Translations under genes and position numbers: made by a program
The notes under the pieces: generated by a model
What the model was told of the DNA's origin: nothing
Database searches by the model: none
The model's input: the letters and a program-made list of their open reading frames with translations, nothing else
Shown here: in pieces, positions 9,490 to 20,030 of the stretch
How the letters are laid out: every line of letters begins with the position of its first letter
Position numbering within the stretch: position 1 is the first letter of the stretch
From: a bacterium
GTDB taxonomy: Bacteria; Planctomycetota; UBA8108; UBA1146
DNA length: 40,117 nucleotides
Assembly: GCA_029976805.1 (NCBI GenBank)
Contig: JAPOLY010000016.1
Coordinates: 1 to 40,117 of the forward strand
Direction: 5' to 3'

Positions 9490-9504
9490 GCCCGAAAAAC
9501 GGGC
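9490..9504 (-). terminator. Short hairpin directly after spoVR
   Basis: GCCCG and CGGGC pair around five A (minus strand: five T in the loop), 5 nt past the spoVR stop codon. The stem is only 5 bp and lacks a T-run, so it may be a weak terminator or a processing or stability element between spoVR and icmF. Confidence 0.3.
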
Positions 9505-9508
9505 TAAT

Positions 9509-11005
9509 TCAGGATTCGTTGCGCTCTTCGTGGCGTGAACCGTTGTAGCCGAGAATCTTGACCTTGTTCTCGATCTGCGTTTTCAGATGAACCGGCCTGC
9601 CCCAGAGCTTCTCAAGATTCTCGAGGGTTCGTCTCGCATAATCCATTTTCAACGGAGTTCCGGTCCAATGATGCTCCAGCAACAACTCACCCCGATTGCC
9701 ATAGTTTCCGTCGGTCACTTCGATCTGAGGGCGGCCGGAATTAGCCAACTGATCCAGAAGTCGATTTTTAACCTCCCGAAAATCGCGGCTTTCCATCACG
9801 TACTGTGATTGGGATCGATCGAATTTATAGGTGTAGAGGTTTTGACGAACCGCGAAGTCCTCAGTCATAAATTCATCGATGAATGTGATGTCATTATGAG
9901 TCGATCTCACCGAGTAGATCTTTTCCAGCCCCTTGTTGTGACCAAGATCCCAGTCATTACGACCATGTACATCTTCACAGGACTCCCACTCGCTGCCGTA
10001 CTGACCTGCATTCCAGCGTCTCTCGATATCACGGAACAACTCAATCCCCAGTTTATAGGGATTCAGTTTGCCTGACCCTCCACCCATGGTTCCGGCATGG
10101 TGATCGGCATAATCAATCAACTCACTCGAATCAAGGATGCCACCGGTCATGATTCGGCTATGCCAGAAGGATGCCCATCCCTCATTCATGATTTTGGTCA
10201 TTCCCTGAGGAGCGAAGTAATAGGCTTCATCCCTGACGATGGAGAGCACGTCTCGCTGCCATGATTGCAGACGTCCGTGGTGCAAAAGGAAGAGCAACAC
10301 GTCTTTTTGGGGATCCTGTGGGAAATGTTCCGTCTGCTCAATCTTGTCGAGAATCTCCTGCTTTTCCTGTTCGATGACATCCGGAGGATTGATGAAATCC
10401 TCCATGTAAGAACGGGTTGGGATCCTGTTGCCCTGGGCTTCCTGCCGCTCTTTCGCTCTTTGCTCTTCCGTCACATTTTCTTTCTGGGAAAAGTACGGAG
10501 AGTGGATGTCGATGAGGTTTTCCACGGAAAGACAGACATCGATGAATTGTTCAACCACGTCTTTACCGTACTCGTCGATATAGCGATTGATTCTGACAGC
10601 ATGGTTCGAAATGGTGTCGACCATTTTGCGATCGGTCTTGCCGAACCATGCGTTGTTTTTGAAGAAGTCGCTGTGCCCATAAACGTGGGACATCACCAAT
10701 TTCTGATCCACCAGTGGATTACACCTCATGAGGTAGGCGTAGCAGGGATCGTTATTGATCACCAGCTCATAGATCTTCGCCATCCCGTAGGAGTATTGCT
10801 TTTGCAACTCCTCGAACTGCATCCCCCATCTCCAATGGGGATAGCGAACCGGGAAGCCTCCGTAGGCAGCAATCATGTTCATTTCATCGTAGTCCACCAT
10901 CTCAAACAGGACCTCAAAGAAATCCAGCCCTGAATCAACGGCGACTTGACGAATGGTATCTTTCCATTCGACCAACTCGGGAGTCAGATCACGATCATGA
11001 AACAT
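9509..11005 (-). CDS. spoVR: SpoVR family protein
   Basis: SpoVR proteins are found with PrkA and YeaH; the name comes from spore cortex formation in Bacillus, but the biochemical role is unknown and the family is common in non-sporulating bacteria. The start chosen is the ATG at 11005, which has AAGGGG 7 nt upstream and lies 1 nt after the yeaH stop; the frame is open 46 codons further but only through yeaH coding sequence. The 498-residue product opens with [11 protein letters not shown] and contains the conserved [11 protein letters not shown] stretch, an Asn/His/Tyr-rich central region ([21 protein letters not shown]) and [10 protein letters not shown] near the end. Length fits the family (about 470-520). 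Confidence 0.93.
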   Translation of the reverse strand: MFHDRDLTPELVEWKDTIRQVAVDSGLDFFEVLFEMVDYDEMNMIAAYGGFPVRYPHWRWGMQFEELQKQYSYGMAKIYELVINNDPCYAYLMRCNPLVDQKLVMSHVYGHSDFFKNNAWFGKTDRKMVDTISNHAVRINRYIDEYGKDVVEQFIDVCLSVENLIDIHSPYFSQKENVTEEQRAKERQEAQGNRIPTRSYMEDFINPPDVIEQEKQEILDKIEQTEHFPQDPQKDVLLFLLHHGRLQSWQRDVLSIVRDEAYYFAPQGMTKIMNEGWASFWHSRIMTGGILDSSELIDYADHHAGTMGGGSGKLNPYKLGIELFRDIERRWNAGQYGSEWESCEDVHGRNDWDLGHNKGLEKIYSVRSTHNDITFIDEFMTEDFAVRQNLYTYKFDRSQSQYVMESRDFREVKNRLLDQLANSGRPQIEVTDGNYGNRGELLLEHHWTGTPLKMDYARRTLENLEKLWGRPVHLKTQIENKVKILGYNGSRHEERNES

Positions 11006-11006
11006 G

Positions 11007-12113
11007 TCAGTGCCCCTTCCCGAGGAAAGTTTTGATGGACGGCAATATCTCGTCTCGTGAGTTAATCTCTGACAAGAGAACTTTTTCGTTCTCTTGGTAA
11101 GCCTGGCGCAGATCCTTGATGAATTGCCCACTTCCATAGGCACTCTTCACCTGGCCGTAGCAGAAAACATTGACCGCTGGCAACAACTCACTATTGAGAA
11201 GGTCGAGGCAATGCGTGGTGTCATCACCACCCCAGTTATCACCATCCGAAAAATGAAACAGATAGATATTCCACTCTTCCGGTGAGAACTCTTTTTGAAT
11301 CAGATCCCTTGCAAGGTTGTATGCACTGGAGATCTTTGTTCCGCCCGACTCGCGGATGTGAAAGAAAGTATGCGCATCGACAACCTTGGCTTTTGCATCG
11401 TGAATGATGTATCGAGTCTCCAGGTTTTCGTATTGACTCCGCAGCCATGTATCGAGCCAGAAGGATTCGATTCTGACGATCTCCTTCTGCTCATTCCCCA
11501 TCGAACCAGACACATCCATCATGTAGAGGATGACCGCATTTGATTGAGGAACTTTTGAGGTGTTCCAGGAGCGATACCGACGATCTTCCCTGTGAGGGGT
11601 CACCACCGGGTTCTCTTTGTTATAGGAACCGGAGGAAATTTGCCTGCGCAAAGCCTGCTTGAAAGTTCTGCGAAAGTGCCTCAGGGATTCAGGGCCATTA
11701 CGGGTGATTCCGGTGTATTTGTCTTTTTCCACCAGAATGCTGCTCGAACCTCTCGGCTCGATATTGGGAAGTTCCAGCTCTTCACCGAGAATCTCGGCCA
11801 ACTCTTCGAGGTTGACGTCCACTTCAAGGACGTGTTCCCCCGGCTGGTCTCCCGCTTCCGGGCCCGGCTCCGCTTGCTCAGCGCCGAGGGGATCCCCCTC
11901 GTCACCTTCTCCTTGCCCCACACCGCCTTGGTCAGCCTGACCAAATCGGAAGTTGGGTAAATCGATTTGCGGCAGGGGAACGCTGACCGATTTCTTGCCC
12001 TGTCGGGCGATCAGCTCTCCCTGAGAAACGTACTGTTTCAGATTCTCCCTGATTTTACCGCGGACAATCTTCCGAAAACGATTGGCATCAGGATCGATCT
12101 TGCGCATGTGCAT
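11007..12113 (-). CDS. yeaH: YeaH/YhbH family protein (DUF444, VWA-like domain)
   Basis: The 368-residue protein has a basic N-terminus ([18 protein letters not shown]), a low-complexity Gly/Glu/Pro linker (about 60-95), and a von Willebrand A-like domain whose metal-site motif reads DVSGSMG at 200-206. Members are always seen beside prkA and spoVR and are thought to act in the PrkA kinase pathway under nutrient stress. It follows prkA by 12 bp and precedes spoVR by 1 bp. Two ATGs occur at the start: the first (12113) has AGAGG only 2 nt away, while Met3 (12107) has the same site at 8 nt, so the true start may be two codons later. Confidence 0.92.
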   Translation of the reverse strand: MHMRKIDPDANRFRKIVRGKIRENLKQYVSQGELIARQGKKSVSVPLPQIDLPNFRFGQADQGGVGQGEGDEGDPLGAEQAEPGPEAGDQPGEHVLEVDVNLEELAEILGEELELPNIEPRGSSSILVEKDKYTGITRNGPESLRHFRRTFKQALRRQISSGSYNKENPVVTPHREDRRYRSWNTSKVPQSNAVILYMMDVSGSMGNEQKEIVRIESFWLDTWLRSQYENLETRYIIHDAKAKVVDAHTFFHIRESGGTKISSAYNLARDLIQKEFSPEEWNIYLFHFSDGDNWGGDDTTHCLDLLNSELLPAVNVFCYGQVKSAYGSGQFIKDLRQAYQENEKVLLSEINSRDEILPSIKTFLGKGH

Positions 12114-12125
12114 GACCTCTCATGA

Positions 12126-14162
12126 TCAGGTTGCGTTTTTGGAATCACCCCGGGCAAAGATACTGGAAACGTAGTTCAGTACATCTGTTGCACTGTCCTC
12201 GTTGTATCCGTACTGCTCAATCAAACGGGTCTTGACCACATCAATCTTGGCCTGAGACTCTTTGTCCACCACGTCGGAGACCAGTGAGGTCAACTTGATG
12301 GTGTCTTTTTTGTCTTCGAAGAGCTTCATCTCCAGGGCCCGCTGAAGTCGTGCATTGGTGGAGTAGTCGAACTGTTTGTTCTCAACAGCCAAAGCACCAA
12401 TGTAGTTCATGATTTCCCTGCGGAAATCATCCTTTCGACTCTCGGGGATGTCGATTTTTTCTTCGATGGATCGCAGTAATCTTTCATCCGGATCCTCTGA
12501 TTGACCCGTGTAGGGATTCTTGACCTTTTCACGCTGGGTGTAGGCCTTGACGTTATCGATGTAGTTGGAGCAGAGCTTCTGGATGGCTTCTTCATCTGCA
12601 CTGATCGCACGCTGGACTTCATTCTTGACGATGTCTTCGTACTCGCCCTTGACCACAGAGAGCAACTCCCTGTAACGCTGGCGAACCTCCTCAGAAGAAA
12701 TGAGGCTGTGGTGCTTCAATCCCTCATCGATCTCATTGAGAACCATGAAAGGATTCACGTAGTTGTAATCTGAAACGAGAGCATTTGAGATCTTGTCCTG
12801 AATATAACGGGGTGAAATACCTTCAAGTCCTTCGCGTTGTGCTTCGTCACGAAGTTCCTTGACGTTTTCTTCCGTGAATCCGGACATGGTCTTGCCGTCG
12901 TAAAGCTTCATCTTCTGGGCAAGAGTGATCTGGGCATTTTTCGGCTCCTCAAGACGTGTGAGCACAGACCACATGGCGCACACCTCGAGGGTGTGGGGAG
13001 CCACATGCTGCTGAATCGCCTTGGTGGAGTAATCCTTGCGGTAAATGCTGACCTCGTCCTGCAACGTGGTGTTGTAGGGGATGTCGATCTTGACGGTTCG
13101 GTCCCTGAATGCCTCCATCAGCTCATTGCTTTGCAGCTTGCGGTATTCAGGCTCATTGGTATGGCCAATGATGACCTCGTCGATGGCAGTCTGGGCAAAA
13201 CGTTTCGGTTTGATCGACTGCTCTTGGCTGGCCCCGAGAAGATCGTAGAGGAATGCCACATCCAGCTTGAGTACCTCGATGAACTCAATCACTCCCCTGT
13301 TGGCAACATTGAATTCACCGTCAAAATTGAACGCACGTGGGTCTGATTCAGAACCATATTCAGCGATCTTGCGGTAGTTGATGTCACCGGTGAGCTCGGT
13401 TGAATCCTGGTTCTTTTCATCTTTGGGCTGGAAGGTGCCGATACCGACACGATCTTCCTCAGACATGACCAGTCGACGGACCCGGACATGCTGAATCATG
13501 CGCTCCCAGTCTCCATCGTACTTTTGCATGTAATGGTTGTAGTACCAACGGCTGAAGGGACACAGACTCCCCTTCATGACGATGGGGTACCGCACGTCAC
13601 TCTCTTGACAGATTTTCCCAATGACATCCGCACGGGCCTCTTCCGGGATCAGATAGAACGGATCCTCGTTCATCGGTGAATCAACCCAGTTACCGTTTTC
13701 GTCTTCCCACTGGAATGTGTAGAGCGCGCCTTCCGGCTTACGACTGTATTGCTCAAGACCTCGCTTGATCAAACTGACGATCGTACTTTTGGCGGAGCCC
13801 ACTGGACCATGAAGAAGCAAAACACGCTTCTCAGTTCCCAGGTTGTGAGCAGCAGACTTGAAGAAACTCACCAACTGGTTAATCGGCTGATCCAGACCAA
13901 AGACGGCATTGTCTCCGTCATTGTCCGGGTCATCGAAAAACTTCCAGTGAAGACCGTCCTTCGAATTGAGTTGTGTCGAAGGTTCACTTCCATACGAAAC
14001 GATCATGTCGTGGACGCGCTGAAACGATGTCCTGAGAATGTCCGGATTCCGTGCAGCGATCGACATGTAATCGTCGAAAGTGCCGGTCCAGTGAAGTTCA
14101 CGGAATCTTTCAGACTCCATGTTTTGGCGAATCAGATCGTGAAAAATGAAATGGTTGTTCAT
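12126..14162 (-). CDS. prkA: PrkA serine protein kinase (AAA+ related)
   Basis: PrkA is a cytosolic AAA-type protein, described as a serine kinase or as a AAA+ protease in different species, linked to starvation and stress responses. The ATG at 14162 is preceded by GGAGGTGGAGGG at good spacing; a GTG 69 bp further up has no such site. The 678-residue product has a P-loop GPVGSAKST at 119-127 followed by the family sequence around [17 protein letters not shown], the [20 protein letters not shown]-type loop, and a C-terminal kinase region. It is the first gene of prkA-yeaH-spoVR. The 231 bp upstream hold no promoter I can support; the only notable element is a small CCCC-ATT-GGGG hairpin near 14350. 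Confidence 0.95.
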   Translation of the reverse strand: MNNHFIFHDLIRQNMESERFRELHWTGTFDDYMSIAARNPDILRTSFQRVHDMIVSYGSEPSTQLNSKDGLHWKFFDDPDNDGDNAVFGLDQPINQLVSFFKSAAHNLGTEKRVLLLHGPVGSAKSTIVSLIKRGLEQYSRKPEGALYTFQWEDENGNWVDSPMNEDPFYLIPEEARADVIGKICQESDVRYPIVMKGSLCPFSRWYYNHYMQKYDGDWERMIQHVRVRRLVMSEEDRVGIGTFQPKDEKNQDSTELTGDINYRKIAEYGSESDPRAFNFDGEFNVANRGVIEFIEVLKLDVAFLYDLLGASQEQSIKPKRFAQTAIDEVIIGHTNEPEYRKLQSNELMEAFRDRTVKIDIPYNTTLQDEVSIYRKDYSTKAIQQHVAPHTLEVCAMWSVLTRLEEPKNAQITLAQKMKLYDGKTMSGFTEENVKELRDEAQREGLEGISPRYIQDKISNALVSDYNYVNPFMVLNEIDEGLKHHSLISSEEVRQRYRELLSVVKGEYEDIVKNEVQRAISADEEAIQKLCSNYIDNVKAYTQREKVKNPYTGQSEDPDERLLRSIEEKIDIPESRKDDFRREIMNYIGALAVENKQFDYSTNARLQRALEMKLFEDKKDTIKLTSLVSDVVDKESQAKIDVVKTRLIEQYGYNEDSATDVLNYVSSIFARGDSKNAT

Positions 14163-14393
14163 CGGTCCCTCCACCTCCAAACATCGGCCGTTTGGTGGCG
14201 CATCTTTAGCCCGAAATGACCTGCGGGACACCCCCGAAGGCCCAACGGGAGGACGGACGAACCCATCCCCCTGTATTCCCCGCGTTCGAGGATGGCGAAA
14301 ATTTACTTTTCCTGCAACACTAGAGACGCTTGGGAAGGCAGATCAGTTCCCCAATGGGGCTCTCAACAGGGTGGGACTCCTTGAAATCGGCCC

Positions 14394-14427
14394 AAAAAAA
14401 TGGCGGAGCCCCAGGGGCCCCGCCATT
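14394..14427 (-). terminator. Rho-independent terminator of dnaK
   Basis: AATGGCGG (14399-14406) pairs with CCGCCATT (14420-14427). After one mismatch the stem continues with GCCC/GGGC. On the minus strand it is followed by seven T (A-run at 14394-14400). It lies 26 bp past the dnaK stop. Confidence 0.85.
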
Positions 14428-14452
14428 CCAAGTTCCGAAAATGTAAAGCGCC

Positions 14453-16390
14453 TCAGTCCTTGACCGTGAAGTCCGCATCGACCACTTCATCGCCTCCTGC
14501 GGCATCCCCGCCTGCACCAGCGGCACCTCCCGGACCGCCGGTAGCGGCTCCTTCAGCGCCCTGCTGGGCCTGCTCCTTGGAGGAATCCTCGTACATCCGA
14601 CGGGCGAGATCATGAGAAGCGGCATTCAGGGCTTCGATCGCTGCGCGAATCGATTCCGCCGTGGCGTCCGGGGCATCCTTGGCCTCCTTCAACTCCTCGA
14701 TTGCGGCGCGAATCTTCTCCTCTTCACCATCTTCCAGCTTTTCAGCGTACTCCTTGAGGCTGGACTCCGTGGCGTAACAGGCCGTGTCCGCCTCATTGCG
14801 AAGGTCGACCAACTCGCGGGCAGCCTTGTCCTCATCGGCGTACTTTTCTGCCTCTTGGCGCATACGCTCGACCTCATCTTCACTCAATCCCGAGGAAGAC
14901 GTGATCTTGATGCTGTGCTCCTTGCCGGTGCCCAGATCCTTCGCTGACACTTCCAGAATTCCGTTGGTGTCAATGTCGAAGGAAACTTCAATCTGCGGGA
15001 CACCACGTGGAGCCGCAGGAATGCCATCCAGCTGGAACTTGCCGAGAGTGCGGTTGTCCTTGGCCATCTCGCGTTCACCCTGAAGGATGTGAATGTCCAC
15101 TGCAGGCTGATTGTCAGCAGCAGTAGAGAACACCTGCTTTTTCCCGGTTGGGATAGAAGTGTTGCGCTCAATCAACTTGGTACTCGCTCCACCCAGAGTT
15201 TCGATACCGAGACTCAGAGGCGTCACATCCAACAGCAATACGTCGTTCAGTTTCTCGTCACCGGAAAGGATTCCACCCTGAATGGCTGCTCCCATGGCGA
15301 CCACTTCATCCGGATTGACGGAACGGTTCGGCTCCTGGCCAAAGATCTTTTTGACAATCTCCTGAATCGCAGGGATTCGCGTCGAACCACCCACCAGAAT
15401 CACGGCATCGACCTCATTGGCGCTCAGACCCGCGTCTGAAAGAGCCAGTTCACATGGCTTGCGAGTACGCTCAATCAGGCTGCGTGCCTGCTCTTCAAAG
15501 GTGGCGCGGGTGATGGACATCTGAAGGTGCTTCGGGCCTGTAGCGTCTGCCGTCACGAAAGGCAGGTTGATTTCGGTCTCGGCTCTGCTGGAAAGCTCAC
15601 ACTTGGCTTTCTCCGCCGCTTCCTTCAATCGCTGAAGCGCCATCAGATCCTGACGCAGATCGATGCTCTGCTCTTTCTGAAACGAATCGGCAATGCTGTG
15701 GATCAATACTTCATCGAAGTCGTCACCACCAAGCTGAGTGTCTCCGTTGGTCGAGAGCACTTTGAAAAGCCCCTCATCCACCTCAAGGATGGAAACGTCG
15801 AAGGTTCCCCCACCGAGGTCGAAGACGGCAATCTTTTCACTGCCTTTTTTGTCGAGTCCATACGCCAGTGAAGCGGCGGTCGGCTCGTTGATGATGCGCT
15901 TGATGTCGAGACCCGCGATGCGGCCCGCATCTTTGGTGGCCTGACGCTGACTGTCGTTGAAGTAGGCGGGAACAGTCACGACTGCTTCCGTCACTTGCTC
16001 ACCCAGATACTCTTCTGCAGTGCTCTTGAGTTCTTGAAGAATCAGAGCAGAGATTTCCGGAGGAGAGTACTCCTTGCCCTGCAGCTTGACTTTCACCAGG
16101 TCGTTGGCACCACCGGTGATCTTGTAGGGGATCAGATCCGCTTCCTTGTTCAGCTCCTCGTGACGTCGCCCCATGAATCTCTTGATCGAGAAAACGGTGT
16201 TCTCGGGGTTGGTCACGGCCTGACGCTTGGCGGTCTGGCCCACCAGGCGATCTCCCGACTCGGTGAAGGCGACCACGGACGGGGTCACGCGGTTTCCATC
16301 CCTGTTCGGAATGACGGTCGGCTCGCCGCCTTCCATGACAGAGACCACTGAATTGGTGGTTCCGAGGTCAATTCCAATGATTTTGCCCAT
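14453..16390 (-). CDS. dnaK: Chaperone protein DnaK (Hsp70)
   Basis: DnaK is the ATP-driven Hsp70 chaperone that binds unfolded segments with DnaJ and GrpE. The 645-residue protein starts with the phosphate-1 motif ([11 protein letters not shown]), continues with [29 protein letters not shown] and the adenosine motif [10 protein letters not shown], and has the linker DVTPLSLG before the substrate domain. It ends with a Gly/Ala-rich tail and the typical acidic end (DADFTVKD). No dnaJ or grpE lies nearby, and no CIRCE repeat precedes it; instead a sigma-54-like promoter does. The ATG has a GGGAG site 7 nt upstream. A strong terminator follows, so the transcript is probably monocistronic. Confidence 0.98.
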   Translation of the reverse strand: MGKIIGIDLGTTNSVVSVMEGGEPTVIPNRDGNRVTPSVVAFTESGDRLVGQTAKRQAVTNPENTVFSIKRFMGRRHEELNKEADLIPYKITGGANDLVKVKLQGKEYSPPEISALILQELKSTAEEYLGEQVTEAVVTVPAYFNDSQRQATKDAGRIAGLDIKRIINEPTAASLAYGLDKKGSEKIAVFDLGGGTFDVSILEVDEGLFKVLSTNGDTQLGGDDFDEVLIHSIADSFQKEQSIDLRQDLMALQRLKEAAEKAKCELSSRAETEINLPFVTADATGPKHLQMSITRATFEEQARSLIERTRKPCELALSDAGLSANEVDAVILVGGSTRIPAIQEIVKKIFGQEPNRSVNPDEVVAMGAAIQGGILSGDEKLNDVLLLDVTPLSLGIETLGGASTKLIERNTSIPTGKKQVFSTAADNQPAVDIHILQGEREMAKDNRTLGKFQLDGIPAAPRGVPQIEVSFDIDTNGILEVSAKDLGTGKEHSIKITSSSGLSEDEVERMRQEAEKYADEDKAARELVDLRNEADTACYATESSLKEYAEKLEDGEEEKIRAAIEELKEAKDAPDATAESIRAAIEALNAASHDLARRMYEDSSKEQAQQGAEGAATGGPGGAAGAGGDAAGGDEVVDADFTVKD

Positions 16391-16447
16391 TTTCAGGCTC
16401 CCTTCTCGAACCGGGTCTTTGGTCTCCCGGTCTCCAGAGGAATACTT

Positions 16448-16464
16448 GGCAAAGAATGTTCCAA
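16448..16464 (-). promoter_or_regulatory. Predicted sigma-54 promoter of dnaK
   Basis: The minus strand reads TTGGAACATTCTTTGCC. It has the invariant GG-N10-GC of -24/-12 promoters, with TTGG and TTGC intact and mismatches only at non-invariant positions. Transcription would start near 16437, leaving a leader of about 47 nt before the dnaK ATG. The adjacent upstream gene encodes a sigma-54 activator, which strengthens the call. Confidence 0.55.
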
Positions 16465-16471
16465 TTTGAGG

Positions 16472-16488
16472 TCAATTAAGGGAATTGA
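16472..16488. repeat. Inverted repeat just upstream of the dnaK promoter
   Basis: TCAATT and AATTGA are separated by 5 nt. The repeat abuts the -24 element, so it could be a site for a repressor or bending protein. The arms are short and AT-rich; chance is possible. Confidence 0.3.
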
Positions 16489-16552
16489 ACGCAATTATGG
16501 CAGGAAACCTGAATTCAGAGGGGCTGATCTCAACGCTCACAACTGGACGGAC

Positions 16553-16565
16553 TGTCAAAATGACA
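16553..16565. promoter_or_regulatory. Candidate activator-binding site TGTCA-AAA-TGACA
   Basis: This perfect 5-bp inverted repeat with a 3-nt spacer is centred about 120 bp upstream of the predicted dnaK start. That is the usual distance for enhancer sites of NtrC-family activators. It lies 31 bp past the stop of the regulator gene. Confidence 0.35.
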
Positions 16566-16579
16566 CCCGGCGGCCGGGT
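16565..16579 (-). terminator. GC-rich hairpin after the response regulator gene
   Basis: ACCCGG and CCGGGT pair around 3 nt, 17 bp past the regulator stop; on the minus strand the sequence continues with GTCATTTT. It could end the nrnA-to-regulator transcript, though the T-run is short. Confidence 0.4.
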
Positions 16580-16595
16580 CCAGAACCAGATCTGT

Positions 16596-17999
16596 CTATT
16601 TGGCAGGATCCTCGTCTTTTTCCCGCAGATCATATTCGTCGATCTTGCGGTAAAGGGTCCTCTCGCCGATTCCGAGGATTTCCGCCGCTTTGCGCCGGTT
16701 CCCCTCCACTACCTGAAGGGTGTTCCGAATCAGCTCCTTCTCCAACTCCTGGATCGTCGTCCCCACCGGGAAGCCGCCCACACTTCCGCCGACGCCGTCC
16801 GGTCGGATGTGGCCGGGGAGATCTTCGACCTCGAGAACCTTGCCGGGGCAGGTGACGACCATGTTTTCGATGGCGTTCTTCAACTCCCGAACATTGCCCG
16901 GCCATGAATAACCTGTGAGCACCCTGAGAGCATCTCTGGAGATCCCCTCGATGGATTTATCATGAACCCGCGAATACTCATCGAGGAAGTGGTTCACCAG
17001 AAGTGGAATATCCACCGCCCTGTCTCTCAGCGGAGGAATCTCAATCGTCACCACGTTGACCCTGTAGAAAAGATCTTCCCTGAACTTTTCTTCCGCGATG
17101 CGCTCACGGAGATCCCTGTGGGTGGCGCAGACCAATCGAACGTCGGTGGCAACGGGATCATTCGATCCCATTCTCACCACTTCTCCCTCTTCCAGAACCC
17201 GCAATAATTTGACCTGAACTGAGGTGGGGATGTCTCCCACTTCATCGAGGAAAAGAGTTCCGCCATCCGCGTGCTCAAAGCGGCCCTTGCGCAAGGTCGA
17301 GGCTCCTGTAAAGGCACCCCGCTCATGGCCAAAGAGTTCGCTCTCCAAAACGCCCTCACCCAATGCTGCACAGTTGAGGGGAACAAAAACGTTATTTTTC
17401 CTGCGGCTGTTGGCGTGAATCGCCTTTGCTATCAATTCCTTGCCGGTTCCGCTTTCGCCCAGAATCAGCACAGAGGCATCGGTAGGGGCCACCTGTTGCA
17501 TCTTTTGCACGATGGCATGCATGGCATGACTGGAACCGATGATGCCTTCAAAACCGAACCGGTCATCGATGGTTCTTTCCAGTTCTTCCGCCCGCCTCTT
17601 GAGTGCAGCACCCTCCAGGGCTCGATTGACCCGGATTCTCAGCCCAGCGAGATCCACCGGCTTTCGCAGGTAATCCACAGCTCCGAGTTGCATCGCCTCA
17701 ACTGCCGTCTCCACCGTTCCATGACCGGTGACGACAACCACGGCTATAAAGGGATCGATCGCCTGAGCTTCACGAATGAGGTCGAGGCCGTCGCGATCTC
17801 CCAGCACGAGATCGGTGATAACGATGTCCGCGCCATTCTTTCTCAGCAGATCCCGTGCTTCTTCAATGGTGGTGGCGACATAACAATCATGGCCAACAGC
17901 AGCCAGCGCATCCGAAAGAATCTCGGCGTGAGAAGCCTGATCATCAACGATGAGGATTCTCGCTGCACCGCTCTGTTGACTTTCAGCACTGTCGCTCAT
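16596..17999 (-). CDS. Sigma-54-dependent NtrC-family response regulator
   Basis: The 467-residue protein has a receiver domain (1-125; acidic pair DD at 19-20, phosphate acceptor Asp63, TGHG at 91-94, Lys113). The AAA+ domain that follows has Walker A GESGTGKE (181-188), the sigma-54 contact loop GAFTGA (228-233), Walker B LFLDEVGD (249-256) and the arginine-finger region [10 protein letters not shown] Fis-type helix-turn-helix ends it (about 425-460, [18 protein letters not shown]). Phosphorylated regulators of this type form a ring that remodels sigma-54 RNA polymerase. The start overlaps the histidine kinase stop by 4 bp, so the two form a cognate pair. Its targets are unknown; dnaK, directly downstream with a sigma-54-like promoter, is an obvious candidate. 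Confidence 0.95.
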   Translation of the reverse strand: MSDSAESQQSGAARILIVDDQASHAEILSDALAAVGHDCYVATTIEEARDLLRKNGADIVITDLVLGDRDGLDLIREAQAIDPFIAVVVVTGHGTVETAVEAMQLGAVDYLRKPVDLAGLRIRVNRALEGAALKRRAEELERTIDDRFGFEGIIGSSHAMHAIVQKMQQVAPTDASVLILGESGTGKELIAKAIHANSRRKNNVFVPLNCAALGEGVLESELFGHERGAFTGASTLRKGRFEHADGGTLFLDEVGDIPTSVQVKLLRVLEEGEVVRMGSNDPVATDVRLVCATHRDLRERIAEEKFREDLFYRVNVVTIEIPPLRDRAVDIPLLVNHFLDEYSRVHDKSIEGISRDALRVLTGYSWPGNVRELKNAIENMVVTCPGKVLEVEDLPGHIRPDGVGGSVGGFPVGTTIQELEKELIRNTLQVVEGNRRKAAEILGIGERTLYRKIDEYDLREKDEDPAK

Positions 18000-18763
18000 G
18001 ACTCTGATTCCTCTGCGGGAAGAACAATGGAAAATCGACTTCCCTGTTCGGGCTCACTCTCAACAAGAATTGTACCGCCGTGAAGCCTGACAAATCTCAG
18101 GGTGGTCGGCAATCCCAATCCTGTGCCTCCTTCGGTGGTGGAAACGTAAGGACGGAAAATTCTCGGAATCGCCTCTTCGGTGATCCCCACGCCAGTATCC
18201 GTCACTTCGATGACCACTGCTGGCGATCCACGATAACGGGTTTCCATAACTCTGACCAAGAGTTCTCCCCCATTCGGCATCGCCGAGCAACCATTGATGA
18301 TCAGATTAAGGATCGCCTGGTGCAACATGCCGGCATCACCGGTAACAGAACTGACTGATCCGGGTTGAAACAACACACTGACGCCATCCAATTCGATGAC
18401 TTCTCGATTTCGTGAGATCACCTGCTCCACAAGCCGGCTGACATCGATGGAGTCCCTGCTCATCTTTTGTGGTTTTGTCAGTTGAAGGAATGAGGAGATG
18501 ATTTTTTCGATGCGCTGGATCTCTGACTGCATCATTTCAAGCCGACGAAGAGTGCGCTGTTCCTTGGGAGAATCGGGAGATCCCATCTCCTCAAGGATCA
18601 ACTGGGAGGAGATATTCAAGGTTGAAAGGGGATTCTTGACCTCATGGACGAGCATGCCCGCAAGGCTTGCCACATCCTGCTCCCAACTCCCTAGTTGACT
18701 GGCATCAAAGGCAGTCACCGCCCTGTTGTTACCCTTCGTCGTCTTCCCCGGAGCTGTCTTCAT
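17996..18763 (-). CDS. Sensor-less histidine kinase (NtrB type)
   Basis: The 255-residue protein has a HisKA domain with phosphoacceptor His40 (MLVHEVKNPL). An HATPase follows, with the N box (AILNLIINGCSA), the G1 motif (VTDTGVGI) and the G2 motif (GGTGLGL). There are only about 30 residues before HisKA and no transmembrane helix or PAS/GAF domain, so the kinase is cytosolic and must receive its signal from a partner. It overlaps the regulator gene downstream by 4 bp. Its ATG lies 35 bp inside the upstream lipoprotein gene; a GTG at 18718 would avoid the overlap but lacks a better ribosome site. Confidence 0.92.
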   Translation of the reverse strand: MKTAPGKTTKGNNRAVTAFDASQLGSWEQDVASLAGMLVHEVKNPLSTLNISSQLILEEMGSPDSPKEQRTLRRLEMMQSEIQRIEKIISSFLQLTKPQKMSRDSIDVSRLVEQVISRNREVIELDGVSVLFQPGSVSSVTGDAGMLHQAILNLIINGCSAMPNGGELLVRVMETRYRGSPAVVIEVTDTGVGITEEAIPRIFRPYVSTTEGGTGLGLPTTLRFVRLHGGTILVESEPEQGSRFSIVLPAEESES

Positions 18764-19994
18764 CTCCGGAGTCTTCCTCGCCCGGCTTGGGTCGGTACAA
18801 CTTGTAACGGCAGCTACGAATTTTCACCGATTCTTCGGGGCGCAAGAGAACAGCAACACCGCCCATGGGGAAATAGGGTCTCGAATCTTCATCGAGTGGA
18901 TCGAGCGTATCGAGGTCCGTAATCTTGATGAGGCCCTCGCGCAGTTCGATCCGAACCTTGAGCCACTCTCCCTCGGCGGTTTCAAAGCTTTGAACATCAT
19001 AGTTTTTGACCGCTCTGCCCGGACGCGTTCCAGCAGTGATTCCCAGATTGATTTCGCTTCCGGTCACCAACTGGATCTCCAGCTCGACGGTGTACTCTTC
19101 CCAGGTATCTTCGCCAATTTCCAATTGGGCTGGGCCTACGGAGTCGTTGGTTCCGACGATCTCCCCACCCTCTTCTGTCCAGACTTCCGCGTCCGGGTCG
19201 GATGCCGAAGCCCTGAATGCGGAGAGATACTGATCTATTTCCAACTCCACCCATTCGACTGACAACTCAGCTTCAAGAGCTTTACGCTTCTCCTCGTAAA
19301 CGACGAGGTACTCCGCTATCGTCTCCTGAACTTCCTTGTACTGTTCTGTTTCCTTGTAGTCATCAGAGTAGGAAGCCAACAAACCTATCGCTTTTGCATA
19401 CTCTTCCTGGCGCTTGAAAGCTCTGGCCCTGCGGGTGATGCGATCAAAATCCACTTCAGCCCTTTGGCGGGTTGCCACGCTTTCAACCAGAGACTCCCAA
19501 CCCTTTTGTGCTGCGGTCTCTCCGTAGACTCCATCGGGGTCAAATCCTTCAAGGATTCTCTCAGCCTCCAGAGGATCTCCCGCCTCGACCAGCGCCTCGA
19601 CCCGTTCCTTCAGGCGATCGAGATCGGATTGAGCCTGGGTCTCTCGAACCTTGAGTTGATCTTCTAGTGCTTTTTTTGCCTTGCTGTGAAGGGAAGTGCC
19701 TTCAGTGGCGTAGACCAGATTCTCCAGATTGGAAATCCACTCTTCATTTCGATCCGGATACATGCGAATGGCATTGAGCAGTTTTCCATAACTGTCCTGA
19801 AGCTGCTCCAGACGCATCTTTTCCTGACGCTCAGCCAACTCCTCTTTGGAAAGGGGTTCAGGCTCGGGAGCCTTTTCCACAGCGGTGCTTCCGCCCCCAC
19901 AACCGATGAGGCCGAAAACCAACAGCAATGCCCACACATATATTGGGAAAAATCGGCTTCGCTGATTCAGTTTTTCTCGCTGGAAAAATGACAC
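18729..19994 (-). CDS. Acidic lipoprotein with coiled coil and C-terminal beta-sandwich-like domain
   Basis: The start is a GTG at 19994 with GAAGAGG 8 nt upstream. The 421-residue product has a lipoprotein signal with lipobox LIGC (Cys32), a Glu/Lys-rich helical region (about 45-260) likely to form a coiled coil or TPR-like array, and a C-terminal domain (about 265-400). The latter reads like the concanavalin-like fold of DUF1080/LamG proteins (YTVELEIQLVTGSEINLGI and a later KVRIELREG strand pattern). The tail is very acidic (EEDSGDEDSSGEDDEG). Because it overlaps the histidine kinase gene, it may be the envelope sensor for that kinase, but with no transmembrane partner visible this is only a suggestion. 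Confidence 0.75.
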   Translation of the reverse strand: MSFFQREKLNQRSRFFPIYVWALLLVFGLIGCGGGSTAVEKAPEPEPLSKEELAERQEKMRLEQLQDSYGKLLNAIRMYPDRNEEWISNLENLVYATEGTSLHSKAKKALEDQLKVRETQAQSDLDRLKERVEALVEAGDPLEAERILEGFDPDGVYGETAAQKGWESLVESVATRQRAEVDFDRITRRARAFKRQEEYAKAIGLLASYSDDYKETEQYKEVQETIAEYLVVYEEKRKALEAELSVEWVELEIDQYLSAFRASASDPDAEVWTEEGGEIVGTNDSVGPAQLEIGEDTWEEYTVELEIQLVTGSEINLGITAGTRPGRAVKNYDVQSFETAEGEWLKVRIELREGLIKITDLDTLDPLDEDSRPYFPMGGVAVLLRPEESVKIRSCRYKLYRPKPGEEDSGDEDSSGEDDEG

Positions 19995-20030
19995 CTCAAT
20001 ACCTCTTCCGAAAAGGAAACACCGTTCCTG

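Noticed and set aside
14163-14393. Sigma-54 promoter upstream of prkA
   Set aside because: A TTGCA block is present but the matching GG at -24 is absent at the required 10-nt spacing.
16472-16488. CIRCE or other HrcA operator before dnaK
   Set aside because: The arms TCAATT/AATTGA do not match TTAGCACTC-N9-GAGTGCTAA.
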